From Hellea balneolensis (GTDB taxonomy: Bacteria; Pseudomonadota; Alphaproteobacteria; Caulobacterales; Maricaulaceae), in NCBI GenBank assembly GCA_003233025.1, contig QIKS01000304.1:1-6070 (forward strand): a DNA stretch of 6,070 bases, in the 5' to 3' direction. The notes beneath the pieces were generated by a model. The model ran no database searches and was not told the DNA's origin. It was given only the letters and a program-made list of their open reading frames with translations. Each line of letters opens with the position of its first letter. The first letter of the stretch is position 1. The translations under genes were made by a program, and so were the position numbers. Shown piece after piece: positions 1-6,070 of the stretch.

Positions 1-1
1 T

Positions 2-943
2 AGTGCCGGGCTTTATGTTCCGGCTGGCTCCGCGCCTTTGGTCTCGACTTTGATGATGCTGGCTATCCCGGCCAAAATCGCCGGCGTGGCCGAGCGTATT
101 GTTGTGACACCGCCGGACAAAAAGGGACAGGTCGACGACCGTATATTAGCGGCGGCTTATTTGTGCGGTATTGAAGATGTATTTATGGTCGGGGGTGCGC
201 AGGCTATTGCTGCTCTTGCTTATGGTACCCAGAGCATTCCAAAAGTGGCCAAAATATTCGGCCCCGGCAATGCTTATGTGGCCGCGGCGAAGTCCTTGGT
301 CGCGCAAGAACCGGGCGGGCCGGCCATTGATTTACCGGCCGGGCCAAGCGAGGCTATGGTATTTGCCGACGCGGATGCCGACCCCGGTTTTGTCGCCGCA
401 GATTTGTTGTCGCAAGCCGAGCATGACACAATGGCGCAAGTGATTTGTCTGTGTGACAGCCGTGTTTGGTCGGAGAAAATGAACGGTGAACTTGTCAGAC
501 AATTGGCGGATTTACCGCGCCGGGATATTGCGGTAGCCTCTCTTGAGAACGGGAAAATTATTGTTGTTGAAGGGGCGGCGCAAATGATCGAAATCGCCAA
601 TATTTACGCGCCGGAGCATTTGATAATTCAAACCAAAAACCCTGAGGATATTGCCCGCCAAATCAACAATGCTGGCTCGATTTTCATCGGGCCGTGGTCG
701 CCGGAAGCGGTCGGTGATTATGCCAGTGGCACCAACCACACCCTGCCAACATTTGGTTCAGCTTCTAGTTATAGTGGGTTGATTTTAGAAAGCTTTATGA
801 AATTCATAAGCGTACAAACATTAACCCGTTCCGGTTTGGAACTGCTTGGCCCTTATGTGGAGAAATTAGCGGATATGGAAGGTCTGGAAGCGCACAGGCG
901 TGCTGTGAGCATCCGGCTTGAACGCAAAGGAAATTTGTCATGA
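2..943 (+). CDS. hisD: Histidinol dehydrogenase HisD, C-terminal three quarters (5' end outside window)
   Basis: HisD catalyses the last two steps of histidine synthesis, the NAD+-dependent four-electron oxidation of L-histidinol to L-histidine, as a cytosolic zinc homodimer. The reading frame is open from base 2; the visible part is about 314 residues, so roughly 120 N-terminal residues lie upstream (E. coli HisD is 434). The fragment opens with GLYVPAGSAPL, a typical HisD stretch. All metal and catalytic residues are visible with the same spacing as E. coli: LLSQAEHD supplies the Gln (413-415) and His (422-424) zinc ligands, APEH the catalytic Glu-His pair (614-619), GDYASGTNH the Asp ligand (716-718), and EAHRR the last His ligand (893-895). 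No Met start should be assumed at base 38, which is an internal TTG leucine codon. The stop overlaps the hisC start as ATGA, placing it first among the visible operon genes. Nothing suggests damage in the part seen. Confidence 0.97.
   Translation, partial: SAGLYVPAGSAPLVSTLMMLAIPAKIAGVAERIVVTPPDKKGQVDDRILAAAYLCGIEDVFMVGGAQAIAALAYGTQSIPKVAKIFGPGNAYVAAAKSLVAQEPGGPAIDLPAGPSEAMVFADADADPGFVAADLLSQAEHDTMAQVICLCDSRVWSEKMNGELVRQLADLPRRDIAVASLENGKIIVVEGAAQMIEIANIYAPEHLIIQTKNPEDIARQINNAGSIFIGPWSPEAVGDYASGTNHTLPTFGSASSYSGLILESFMKFISVQTLTRSGLELLGPYVEKLADMEGLEAHRRAVSIRLERKGNLS
926..931 (+). promoter_or_regulatory. Shine-Dalgarno site for hisCB inside the hisD end
   Basis: AAAGGA lies 8 bases before the ATG at 940, within the last codons of hisD. 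Together with the ATGA stop/start overlap it fixes the hisC start and suggests coupled translation. Confidence 0.7.
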
Positions 944-2517
944 CAAACTTACAATGGCCAATACGAATTGCCCGCCCTGCAATCGCCGAATTTAGCGCTT
1001 ACGCAGCGCGGGGCGGCGCGACCGTTGCATTGCACTTGGACGCCAATGAAGCCCCGTGGGCGCCGCCGCCGGTTTTGGGTGCGGATGGTTATAACCGCTA
1101 TCCTGCGCAACAACCCAAAGCATTGCTGGCGCGGCTGGCGGATTTATATGGGGTGGCTGAACAGCGGCTGATGTTGGGACGGGGCGCGGACGAAGCGATT
1201 GAAGTTTTGTTGCGAACATTTTGCGAGGCGGGCCAAGACAGTGTTCTGATTTGTCCACCGACCTTTGGCTATTACGAAACATGTGCGCGCATACAAGGTG
1301 CGGGTATTATCGAAGCACCGCTCAATGATGATTTCTCCTATAATGGGGAGCGGATAATGGCGGCGGTACGCGCCGGGCAAGAGGGTCTGAAAATTGTTTT
1401 TTTATGTTCGCCGAACAATCCGAGCGGCAATAGTATTGACCTGAAAATTGTTGTGGAGTTATGTCAGGAATTTCCGGAAATATTAATCGTTGTTGATGAG
1501 GCATATAATGAATTTTCTGATCAGCCAAGTTTCATAGATTTACAAGATGAATACCAAAACCTGGTGGTATTACGCACCTTGTCCAAGGCCTATGCTTTGG
1601 CCGGCGTTCGGGCCGGGGTCGCCATTGCGGATCCGCGTGTAATCGCGCTCATGCTAAAAGTTTTACCGCCTTACCCGATCCCGAGGCCCGTTGAAGACGC
1701 GGTGACGTCGGCGCTGTCTCCTTCTGCCATGATGGTGCATGAGGCCCGGCTTACTTTGTGGAAGTCTGAACGGGTGCGTGTGGCGAAAGCTCTTAAAGGC
1801 TCGCGGTTTGTGACAAAAATATATCCGTCAGATGCCAATTTTTTGCTGTTGGATATCACCGATGAGCAGGCCTTGATGAAGGGGCTTCGCAAAAGCCAGA
1901 TCAGGATCAGGCGATACGGGAAGACATTGCCCGGCAAGATACGCATCAGCATTGGCTCGCCAGAGGAAAATGATATTGCTCTGGCCGCCTTTGGTGTGGC
2001 TATTGCCAGCCAAACCCCCGACCGCACTGGGGAAGTACACCGTAAAACCAAGGAAACAGATATTGCGGTGCGGGTCAATCTCGACGACCCGTCTATCACA
2101 AAAATCGCCACGGGCATTGGGTTTTACGATCATATGCTCGAAGCTTTGGCAAAACATGGGGGGTTTGGGTTGGTGTTGTCGTGCAAGGGAGATTTGCACA
2201 TTGATGGCCACCACACCATTGAGGATTGTGCGCTGGCCTTGGGCGCGGCGCTGAAACAAGCCCTTGGCAACAAACAAGGCATAGGCCGGTTTGGCGCAGC
2301 CATGCTCATTCCTATGGATGAGGCCCAAGCCCAGGTAGCGATTGATTTATCCGGTCGCCCGGCTATGGGCTTTGTCGGGGAATTTCCCACGGAGCGCGTT
2401 GGGGATTTTGCTTCTGAGATGTGTCCTCATGTTTTTGAAAGTCTGGCCCAAACTTTGGGCGCAGCTATTCAAATCAATGTCACGGGCGGTGGGCCGCGCA
2501 CTGGCGCCGGCTTTTAA
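940..2517 (+). CDS. hisCB: HisC-HisB fusion: histidinol-phosphate aminotransferase joined to an imidazoleglycerol-phosphate dehydratase domain with a broken C-terminus
   Basis: Residues 1 to about 350 are a full-length class II PLP aminotransferase (HisC), which makes L-histidinol phosphate from imidazole acetol phosphate and glutamate. It shows LDANEAPW (33-40), NRYPAQQPK (52-60), RGADEAIE (81-88), CSPNNPSG (156-163), DEAY with Asp186, the PLP lysine in TLSKAYALAG (Lys216) and Arg224. A short linker (about 351-361) leads into IGP dehydratase (HisB): TGEVHRKTKETDI, TGIGFYDHML (391-400), DGHHTIED (422-429, first HHxxE motif), IPMDE (457-461) and EMCPH (493-497). The IGPD domain has no start codon of its own; only a GTG at 1996 without a ribosome site could serve. 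After INVTG (to 2487) homology ends: the second HHxxE segment is missing and about 9 unrelated residues precede the TAA at 2515. HisC is probably functional; the HisB domain probably is not. No HisN phosphatase domain is present, unlike E. coli HisB. Confidence 0.93.
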   Translation: MTNLQWPIRIARPAIAEFSAYAARGGATVALHLDANEAPWAPPPVLGADGYNRYPAQQPKALLARLADLYGVAEQRLMLGRGADEAIEVLLRTFCEAGQDSVLICPPTFGYYETCARIQGAGIIEAPLNDDFSYNGERIMAAVRAGQEGLKIVFLCSPNNPSGNSIDLKIVVELCQEFPEILIVVDEAYNEFSDQPSFIDLQDEYQNLVVLRTLSKAYALAGVRAGVAIADPRVIALMLKVLPPYPIPRPVEDAVTSALSPSAMMVHEARLTLWKSERVRVAKALKGSRFVTKIYPSDANFLLLDITDEQALMKGLRKSQIRIRRYGKTLPGKIRISIGSPEENDIALAAFGVAIASQTPDRTGEVHRKTKETDIAVRVNLDDPSITKIATGIGFYDHMLEALAKHGGFGLVLSCKGDLHIDGHHTIEDCALALGAALKQALGNKQGIGRFGAAMLIPMDEAQAQVAIDLSGRPAMGFVGEFPTERVGDFASEMCPHVFESLAQTLGAAIQINVTGGGPRTGAGF

Positions 2518-2560
2518 GCGCGAGGGGGACAGTATTCCTTCGACCAAAGGCGTGCTTTAA
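2483..2560 (+). pseudogene. hisB: Out-of-frame remnant of the hisB C-terminus
   Basis: Read in the frame one base after that of hisCB, this stretch encodes RAVGRALAPAFKREGD followed by SIPSTKGVL and a TAA. This matches the end of the HisB family (E. coli ends with FGRTLRQAIRVEGD and then TLPSSKGVL). Its stop at 2558-2560 would overlap the hisH ATG by one base (TAATG), which is how the other genes of the operon are packed. It is therefore the authentic 3' end of hisB, now separated from the rest by a deletion and frameshift. Compared with the E. coli protein, about 12 residues between INVTG and AVGRAL are absent, including the conserved HHxxExxFK segment. Frame change plus missing residues fits a loss of about 38 bases (35 if the spacing is one residue shorter). 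It contains the AAAGG (2546-2550) that serves as the hisH ribosome site. Confidence 0.85.
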
Positions 2561-3153
2561 TGTCTTTGGTTATTGTTGATACCGGATGTGCCAATCTGGC
2601 CTCTGTCGGCTTTGCATTTGACCGGCTCGGCGTGCAAAAAACGATAAGCGCTGACCCTGATATTATCCGTGCAGCACAAAGGGTTGTTTTGCCCGGCGTC
2701 GGCGCGGCAGCTTACGCCATGGCGAGTTTGCGAGCGCGGGGCTTGGTTGATGTCTTGCAGGCGCTCACCCAGCCCGTGCTTGGTATATGTCTTGGTATGC
2801 AGCTTTTGTTTGAAAGTTCCCAAGAAGGAAATGCGCAAGGGCTAGGCTTGATTAAAGGCAAGGTGGGCGAGATGGACACTGGCTCCCTGCCAAGCCCGCA
2901 TATGGGCTGGAACCAATTGCGCGACCTCGCCGATGATCCGCTTTTGGCGGGCGTGAAGCAGGGGTCTTATGTTTATTTTGTCCACTCCTACGGCGTGCCT
3001 GTCAGTGGTAATACGCTGGCGGCTTGCGATTACGGTGGTAAATTTTCAGCCATTGTCAGAAGCGGGAATATTTACGGCTGTCAATTTCACCCTGAACGCT
3101 CTGGCAAAACCGGTGCGCAAATTCTTGAAAACTTTCTAAAGGTGCCCGCATGA
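2560..3153 (+). CDS. hisH: Imidazole glycerol phosphate synthase, glutamine amidotransferase subunit HisH
   Basis: HisH hydrolyses glutamine and passes ammonia through HisF to build imidazole glycerol phosphate (IGP) and AICAR from PRFAR; it is active only in the cytosolic HisH-HisF complex. The 197-residue protein matches the family length (E. coli 196). It is a class I glutamine amidotransferase: oxyanion region PGVG (45-48), nucleophile Cys77 in GICLGMQLL, PHMGWN (113-118), YFVHSY (139-144), and the His177/Glu179 pair in QFHPERSG. The opening DTGCANL is the variant I associate with gammaproteobacterial HisH; alphaproteobacterial ones usually read DYGSGNL. The ATG at 2560 follows AAAGG (2546-2550) by 9 bases. 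Its A is also the last base of the displaced hisB stop, so the original arrangement was a one-base overlap. In the present sequence 42 bases separate the hisCB stop from this start. The end overlaps hisA as ATGA. Confidence 0.97.
   Translation: MSLVIVDTGCANLASVGFAFDRLGVQKTISADPDIIRAAQRVVLPGVGAAAYAMASLRARGLVDVLQALTQPVLGICLGMQLLFESSQEGNAQGLGLIKGKVGEMDTGSLPSPHMGWNQLRDLADDPLLAGVKQGSYVYFVHSYGVPVSGNTLAACDYGGKFSAIVRSGNIYGCQFHPERSGKTGAQILENFLKVPA
3138..3142 (+). promoter_or_regulatory. Shine-Dalgarno site for hisA inside the hisH end
   Basis: AAAGG sits 7 bases before the ATG at 3150. That start overlaps the hisH stop in the ATGA arrangement, which supports the chosen start and coupled translation. 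Confidence 0.65.
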
Positions 3154-3875
3154 TTTATCCGGCTATTGATCTTATGGACGGCGGCTGTGTGCGCTTGTTT
3201 AAAGGCGATTTTAACCAGCGGACGAATTATAGCGCCGACCCGGTGCAAATGGCCAAAGATTTTGCCAAAGCTGGGGCAAAATGGCTGCATGTTGTTGATT
3301 TGGATGGTGCGAAAAACGAATACGCAGGGCAATCAGAATTGATCATTAATATCGCACAAAAATCAGGGCTTAACGTGCAAACCGGCGGTGGTATCCGTGA
3401 GCTTTCTCAAATCCAAAGGCTTTTGGCAGGAGGCATTGAGCGTGTGGTTATTGGCTCTCTGGCCGTCAGCAATCCCACTATGGTTCGCCGTTGGCTTTCT
3501 GAGCTGGGGCCAAAGCGGATTGTGCTGGCGCTGGATGTGACGATTGACGCGCAAGGCGTTCCGTCGCCGACACTGCGCGGGTGGACGCAAACCTCTGATA
3601 AAACCCTGTGGGATGTTTTAGACGGCTATTTGTCAGCGGGGCTGCGTCATATTCTTGTCACCGATATTGCCAAAGACGGCGTGCTTGGGGGGGCAAATGT
3701 CGGGCTTTATCAGGAGATTATGCGCAAATATCCAAAGCTTGACTTGATTACGTCAGGGGGCGTTGGCAGTCTTGATGATGTGCGCGCGCTTAAACGCCTC
3801 AAGCCAGCCGGGATTATTATCGGCAAGGCGCTTTATGAAAACAAATTTACGCTTGCGCAGGCGATACAATGTTAG
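3150..3875 (+). CDS. hisA: ProFAR isomerase HisA (phosphoribosylformimino-5-aminoimidazole carboxamide ribotide isomerase)
   Basis: HisA performs the Amadori-type isomerisation of ProFAR to PRFAR, step four of the pathway, in the cytosol. At 241 residues it has the expected length of a single (beta/alpha)8 barrel (E. coli 245). The general acid/base aspartates are Asp7 in PAIDLMDG and Asp129 in LALDV. Phosphate-binding loops are GGGIR (79-83), [11 protein letters not shown] (171-181) and TSGGVG (201-206), followed by [12 protein letters not shown] (222-233). The two-fold pattern of barrel halves shared with HisF is visible. The ATGA overlap with hisH and the ribosome site at 3138 fix the start. 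The end overlaps the hisF start by 7 bases. Wording such as [16 protein letters not shown] resembles the gammaproteobacterial protein. No defects are seen. Confidence 0.97.
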   Translation: MIYPAIDLMDGGCVRLFKGDFNQRTNYSADPVQMAKDFAKAGAKWLHVVDLDGAKNEYAGQSELIINIAQKSGLNVQTGGGIRELSQIQRLLAGGIERVVIGSLAVSNPTMVRRWLSELGPKRIVLALDVTIDAQGVPSPTLRGWTQTSDKTLWDVLDGYLSAGLRHILVTDIAKDGVLGGANVGLYQEIMRKYPKLDLITSGGVGSLDDVRALKRLKPAGIIIGKALYENKFTLAQAIQC

Positions 3876-4636
3876 CCCGACGGATTATACCTTGCCTTGA
3901 TGTGAGGGACGGTCAGGTGGTCAAAGGTGTCCAATTTCGCAATCACGAAATTGTTGGCGATATCCTGGAGCTGGCCCTGCGCTACCGCGACGAAGGTGCG
4001 GACGAATTGGTATTTTATGACATTACGGCCAGTGTTGATGAGCGCACTATTAGTCCGCGGTGGGTCGAGCAGGTTTCCCAGCGGCTCGATATTCCGTTTT
4101 GTGTTGCAGGCGGTATCCGTTCTGTGCAGCAGGCACGGGCGCGGCTGGAGGCGGGGGCCGATAAAATTTCGGTCAATTCCCCGGCCCTGATGCGGCCTTC
4201 CCTGATTAACGAACTGGTCGATGCCTTTGGCCGCCAATGTATTGTCATCGGGGTTGACAGTTTTTTTGACGGCACGGACTATCTGGTAAAATCCCATACG
4301 GGCGACCCGGATAATCCAAGAACAACCGGGCGCAAAACCGCTGAGTGGATTGAGGAAGCTATCCATCGCGGCGGCGGGGAAATTGTCTTGAACTGCATGA
4401 ATATGGACGGTGTGCGCACGGGTTATGATATTGGGCAGCTCAGTGCCATGCGCAAAATCTGCCCTGTGCCTTTGATTGCATCGGGCGGGGCGGGGACGGC
4501 CAGCCATTTTTATGATGTGTTTATGGAGGCCCATGTCGACGGGGCTTTGGCGGCCAGCGTTTTTCATAAAAACGTCCTGAGCATCCCGGACTTGAAAAAA
4601 ACACTGAAACAGCAAGGAATTGAGATACGGTTATGA
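3869..4636 (+). CDS. hisF: Imidazole glycerol phosphate synthase, cyclase subunit HisF
   Basis: HisF uses ammonia delivered by HisH to cyclise and cleave PRFAR into IGP (substrate of HisB) and AICAR (recycled to purines). The 255-residue (beta/alpha)8 barrel has both catalytic aspartates at canonical positions, Asp11 in PCLDVRDG and Asp130 in IGVDSFF. Other family motifs are FYDITAS (49-55), CVAGGIRS (78-85), [11 protein letters not shown] (97-107), [14 protein letters not shown] (174-187), LIASGGAGT (202-210) and LAASVFHK (227-234). The GVQFRNHEI segment (20-28) is the variant I know from enteric HisF; alphaproteobacterial HisF usually has GVNFVDL there. The ATG at 3869 gives the standard N-terminus [11 protein letters not shown] and overlaps hisA by 7 bases. 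The end overlaps hisIE as ATGA. Overlap with hisA and closeness to hisH match its need for co-expression with HisH. Confidence 0.97.
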   Translation: MLARRIIPCLDVRDGQVVKGVQFRNHEIVGDILELALRYRDEGADELVFYDITASVDERTISPRWVEQVSQRLDIPFCVAGGIRSVQQARARLEAGADKISVNSPALMRPSLINELVDAFGRQCIVIGVDSFFDGTDYLVKSHTGDPDNPRTTGRKTAEWIEEAIHRGGGEIVLNCMNMDGVRTGYDIGQLSAMRKICPVPLIASGGAGTASHFYDVFMEAHVDGALAASVFHKNVLSIPDLKKTLKQQGIEIRL

Positions 4637-5235
4637 AGATAGATTTTGAAAAATCCGGCGGGCTTGTGCCTGCCATCGTGCAAAATGCCGATACATTACA
4701 GGTTCTCATGCTTGGCTATATGAATGCGGAGGCGCTAAAAGCCACCCAAGACAGCGGGCTGGTCACATTTTACAGCCGCTCGCGCCAGACCCTTTGGCAA
4801 AAGGGCGAGACATCGGGTAATACGCTTTCTTTGGTTGATATAAGCATTGATTGTGACAATGACACATTGCTGGTCAAAGCCCGCCCCGCCGGGCCAACCT
4901 GCCATTTGGGCACGGTATCATGTTTTGGCAGTGCTGGTCCTGAGGGTTTGGGTTGGTTGGCCAAGCTGTCGGATATTATCCAAACAAGGGCCACGGCTGA
5001 CCCCAAGACATCCTATACGGCGCGCTTGTTGCAAGGGCCGTTGACGCGCACGGCGCAAAAAGTTGGCGAGGAGGGCGTCGAGACGGTGATTGCGGCGCTG
5101 GTGGCGTCCAAGGAGGAGCTTGTCGGCGAAGCTGCGGATTTGGTTTATCATCTTATGGTGTTGCTGGCGGCGAAAGAGCTAAGTTTAGGCGATGTTGTAG
5201 CCGAGCTTGAGGGACGTTACAAAAATTCAGCCTGA
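4633..5235 (+). CDS. hisIE: Bifunctional HisIE: phosphoribosyl-AMP cyclohydrolase / phosphoribosyl-ATP pyrophosphatase
   Basis: This fusion carries out steps two and three: the HisE part removes pyrophosphate from PR-ATP and the HisI part opens the adenine ring of PR-AMP to give ProFAR. Total length of 200 residues is close to E. coli (203). HisI spans about 1-105, with LMLGYMN (25-31), [16 protein letters not shown] (48-63), the metal motif DCDND (73-77: Asp73, Asp75, Asp77 for Mg; Cys74 for Zn) and the further zinc cysteines Cys90 and Cys97. HisE spans about 106-200 and shows [14 protein letters not shown] (143-156) and the [13 protein letters not shown] helix (166-178), typical of the MazG-like helical pyrophosphatase fold. 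An AAGGA at 4614-4618 is the nearest ribosome-like site, 14 bases away, so coupling through the ATGA overlap with hisF is probably important. It is the last his gene and ends tail to tail with the minus-strand dedA-like gene, overlapping it by 9 bases. Confidence 0.96.
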   Translation: MKIDFEKSGGLVPAIVQNADTLQVLMLGYMNAEALKATQDSGLVTFYSRSRQTLWQKGETSGNTLSLVDISIDCDNDTLLVKARPAGPTCHLGTVSCFGSAGPEGLGWLAKLSDIIQTRATADPKTSYTARLLQGPLTRTAQKVGEEGVETVIAALVASKEELVGEAADLVYHLMVLLAAKELSLGDVVAELEGRYKNSA

Positions 5236-5784
5236 TTTATTGCGCGAAAGCAGCCATTTAGCGGCGAAAATGCCGATAATGGTGATGGTTATGCCCAGGG
5301 CGACAAGGGGCATATAGGTTTTCAAGTTTTGCCCGAAGATTTCGCCGAGCACATGGAAGCTGGTAAAAATCACCGATACATATACCAGACCGGAAAAACT
5401 GATGGTCAGCCAATATATATGATAAGGCACTCCGAAAAACCCGGTGGCCAGATAGGCGGGGATACGGGCCATTGGCACGAAGCGAACCGTAAAAAGGGTT
5501 TTGATACTATGGCCGACCACGGCTTCTTTCATGCGGATTACTTGTTTCTTCTCGCCAAATTTCTTGGCCCAGTCATGGTGCTTGGCCGCCCAACCCAGCC
5601 AGTATTTCCACGAATCGCTAGCAATGAGACCGGCGAGAACGGCGGCGAAAATGGATATCCAATGGTCGGATTGGCTGACCGAAAGGCTCGCCGCACCAAT
5701 AACCGCACTGTCTTCTTGCACAAATGGTGCGATAAACAGGCCCAAATATAAGAGCCACATGCTGCCTTCTTGCATAAAATCCAT
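5227..5784 (-). CDS. DedA/VTT-family inner-membrane protein
   Basis: With the start at 5784 this is a 185-residue polytopic membrane protein of the DedA (SNARE-associated/VTT) family. Members are linked to lipid carrier scrambling, membrane homeostasis and proton-coupled transport; the substrate of this one cannot be told. Hydrophobic stretches lie at about 8-22, 42-56, 110-119, 124-145 and 157-179. The signature RFVPMAR followed by [13 protein letters not shown] has two arginines (101 and 107) six apart, as in E. coli YqjA/YghB, and acidic residues at FVQED (Glu24/Asp25) and ASDSW (Asp57) match the other residues known to matter in that family. An in-frame ATG at 5865 would add 27 residues, but the 5784 ATG has AAGGA 7 bases upstream and leaves room for a promoter, so I prefer it. 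It is convergent with hisIE, divergent from tig, and shows no functional link to histidine synthesis. Confidence 0.85.
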   Translation of the reverse strand: MDFMQEGSMWLLYLGLFIAPFVQEDSAVIGAASLSVSQSDHWISIFAAVLAGLIASDSWKYWLGWAAKHHDWAKKFGEKKQVIRMKEAVVGHSIKTLFTVRFVPMARIPAYLATGFFGVPYHIYWLTISFSGLVYVSVIFTSFHVLGEIFGQNLKTYMPLVALGITITIIGIFAAKWLLSRNKSG

Positions 5785-5791
5785 AAAATCG

Positions 5792-5796
5792 TCCTT
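5792..5796 (-). promoter_or_regulatory. Shine-Dalgarno site deciding the DedA-family start
   Basis: On the minus strand AAGGA is followed after 7 bases by ATG (5784-5782). If translation began at 5865 these bases would instead encode residues of an atypical N-terminal extension. The upstream ATG at 5865 has no comparable purine-rich site at a good distance. Confidence 0.6.
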
Positions 5797-5844
5797 ATTT
5801 CTCCATATAATTACTGCCATAAGCCGCAGGAGTTGAAAACCCCG

Positions 5845-5873
5845 TTGCACAATCTTTTCAGCCATGACATAAG
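5845..5873 (+). promoter_or_regulatory. Possible tig promoter (weak)
   Basis: TTGCAC (5845-5850) and CATAAG (5868-5873) are separated by 17 bases and sit about 43 bases before the tig ATG. The -10 matches the sigma-70 consensus at four of six positions and the -35 at three. The position is sensible, but such matches are common by chance. Confidence 0.25.
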
Positions 5874-5915
5874 GCGCCTCACAAATCCATTTGATACGAA
5901 ATTTTGGAAATAAAA

Positions 5916-6070
5916 ATGCAAGTTAAAGAACTCAAATCAGAAGGCCTGGATCGTTCATATGCGATTACGGTCAAAAAAGAAGAATTGGCCAAGAAACTCG
6001 AAGCCAAAATCAAGAAAATGCAGCCCGAGGTAAACCTCAAAGGGTTTAGGCCCGGTAAGGTGCCCGCAGG
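5916..6070 (+). CDS. tig: Trigger factor, N-terminal start (3' end outside window)
   Basis: Trigger factor is the ribosome-bound chaperone and peptidyl-prolyl isomerase that meets nascent chains at the exit tunnel. The 51 complete codons seen begin MQVKELKSEGLDRSY and end in LKGFRPGKVPA. GFRPGKVP (around residues 43-50) is the ribosome-docking signature (GFRxGxxP) of the N-terminal domain. MQV at the start and SEGL around residue 8 are typical, and the SEGL/GFRPGKVP wording is the alphaproteobacterial flavour, where gammaproteobacteria tend to have GFRKGKVP. GGAAA at 5906-5910 is a weak ribosome site 5 bases before the ATG. The gene runs off the right edge with no break in the visible part. 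In many bacteria clpP and clpX follow tig, but that cannot be seen here. Confidence 0.93.
   Translation, partial: MQVKELKSEGLDRSYAITVKKEELAKKLEAKIKKMQPEVNLKGFRPGKVPA

Larger units (their letters stand above)
5785..5915. other. Divergent intergenic region between the DedA-family gene and tig
   Basis: These 131 bases lie between two divergent genes and must hold both promoters if the shorter DedA-family start is right. A TATAAT occurs at 5806-5811 on the plus strand, but it has no -35 match at a good distance and lies far from tig. An 8-base palindrome AGGCGCCT is at 5872-5879. I recognise no operator, riboswitch or RNA gene here. If the DedA-family start is really 5865, only 50 bases are non-coding. 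Confidence 0.5.

Noticed and set aside
38..943. HisD as a complete 301-residue gene starting at TTG 38
   Set aside because: The frame continues upstream to the window edge with HisD-like residues, so the gene is truncated by the window rather than starting there.
1671..2328. Minus-strand open frames of 148 and 166 codons opposite hisCB
   Set aside because: Both are antisense shadows of a well-supported coding region, without domains or convincing ribosome sites.
2483..2560. Programmed ribosomal frameshift joining hisB to its displaced tail
   Set aside because: No slippery heptamer or stimulatory structure is evident, and a shift would still leave out the second HHxxE motif, so it could not restore a normal enzyme.
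3872..4615. Long minus-strand open frame (247 codons) opposite hisF
   Set aside because: It mirrors almost all of hisF, has no recognisable domain, and is explained by codon bias of the coding strand; hisF itself is fully supported by motifs.
5262..5275. Inverted repeat CGGC-GAAAAT-GCCG as a terminator after hisIE
   Set aside because: The stem is only four base pairs, no T-run follows on either strand, and it lies inside the DedA-family coding region.
5329..5751. Plus-strand open frame (140 codons) opposite the DedA-family gene
   Set aside because: Its translation is low in hydrophobic pattern and shows no family motif, while the minus strand encodes a clear VTT-domain membrane protein.
5872..5879. 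Palindrome AGGCGCCT as an operator for tig
   Set aside because: An 8-base GC-rich palindrome is common by chance, and there is no second copy or known regulator to support it.

Overview
The window is chromosomal and is dominated by one compact histidine-biosynthesis operon on the plus strand, read in the order hisD (5' end outside the window), hisC fused to hisB, hisH, hisA, hisF, hisIE. This is the enterobacterial hisGDCBHAFI(E) order; hisG would be expected just upstream. Almost every junction overlaps by 1 to 7 bases, which suggests strong translational coupling. Downstream, a minus-strand DedA/VTT-family membrane protein gene converges on hisIE, and its last bases overlap the hisIE stop. 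A divergent plus-strand gene at the right edge is the start of tig (trigger factor).

Organism: the trigger factor N-terminus (SEGL...GFRPGKVP) looks alphaproteobacterial. The His proteins instead look like the gamma/enterobacterial versions: HisH begins with DTGCANL, HisF carries GVQFRNHEI, and HisI and HisE are fused. A proteobacterium is likely. An alphaproteobacterium carrying a laterally acquired gamma-type his operon is my best guess, but this rests on remembered family patterns rather than a computed tree.

How the genes work together: HisIE does steps 2 and 3 of the pathway, HisA step 4, and HisH plus HisF form the glutamine-dependent IGP synthase. HisB dehydrates IGP, HisC transaminates the product, and HisD makes the final two oxidations to histidine. 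HisG (step 1) and histidinol-phosphate phosphatase (HisN) are not in the window.

The main anomaly is in hisB. The imidazoleglycerol-phosphate dehydratase domain is fused in frame to the C-terminus of HisC, where a HisN domain would sit in the enterobacterial layout. Its C-terminus is broken near 2483-2488: the segment carrying the second HHxxE metal-binding motif is absent, the frame shifts, and translation stops at 2517. The true HisB tail (ending IPSTKGVL) survives out of frame up to 2560. Unless this is an assembly error, the dehydratase encoded here should be inactive. I found no mobile element, CRISPR array, RNA gene or clearly new system.
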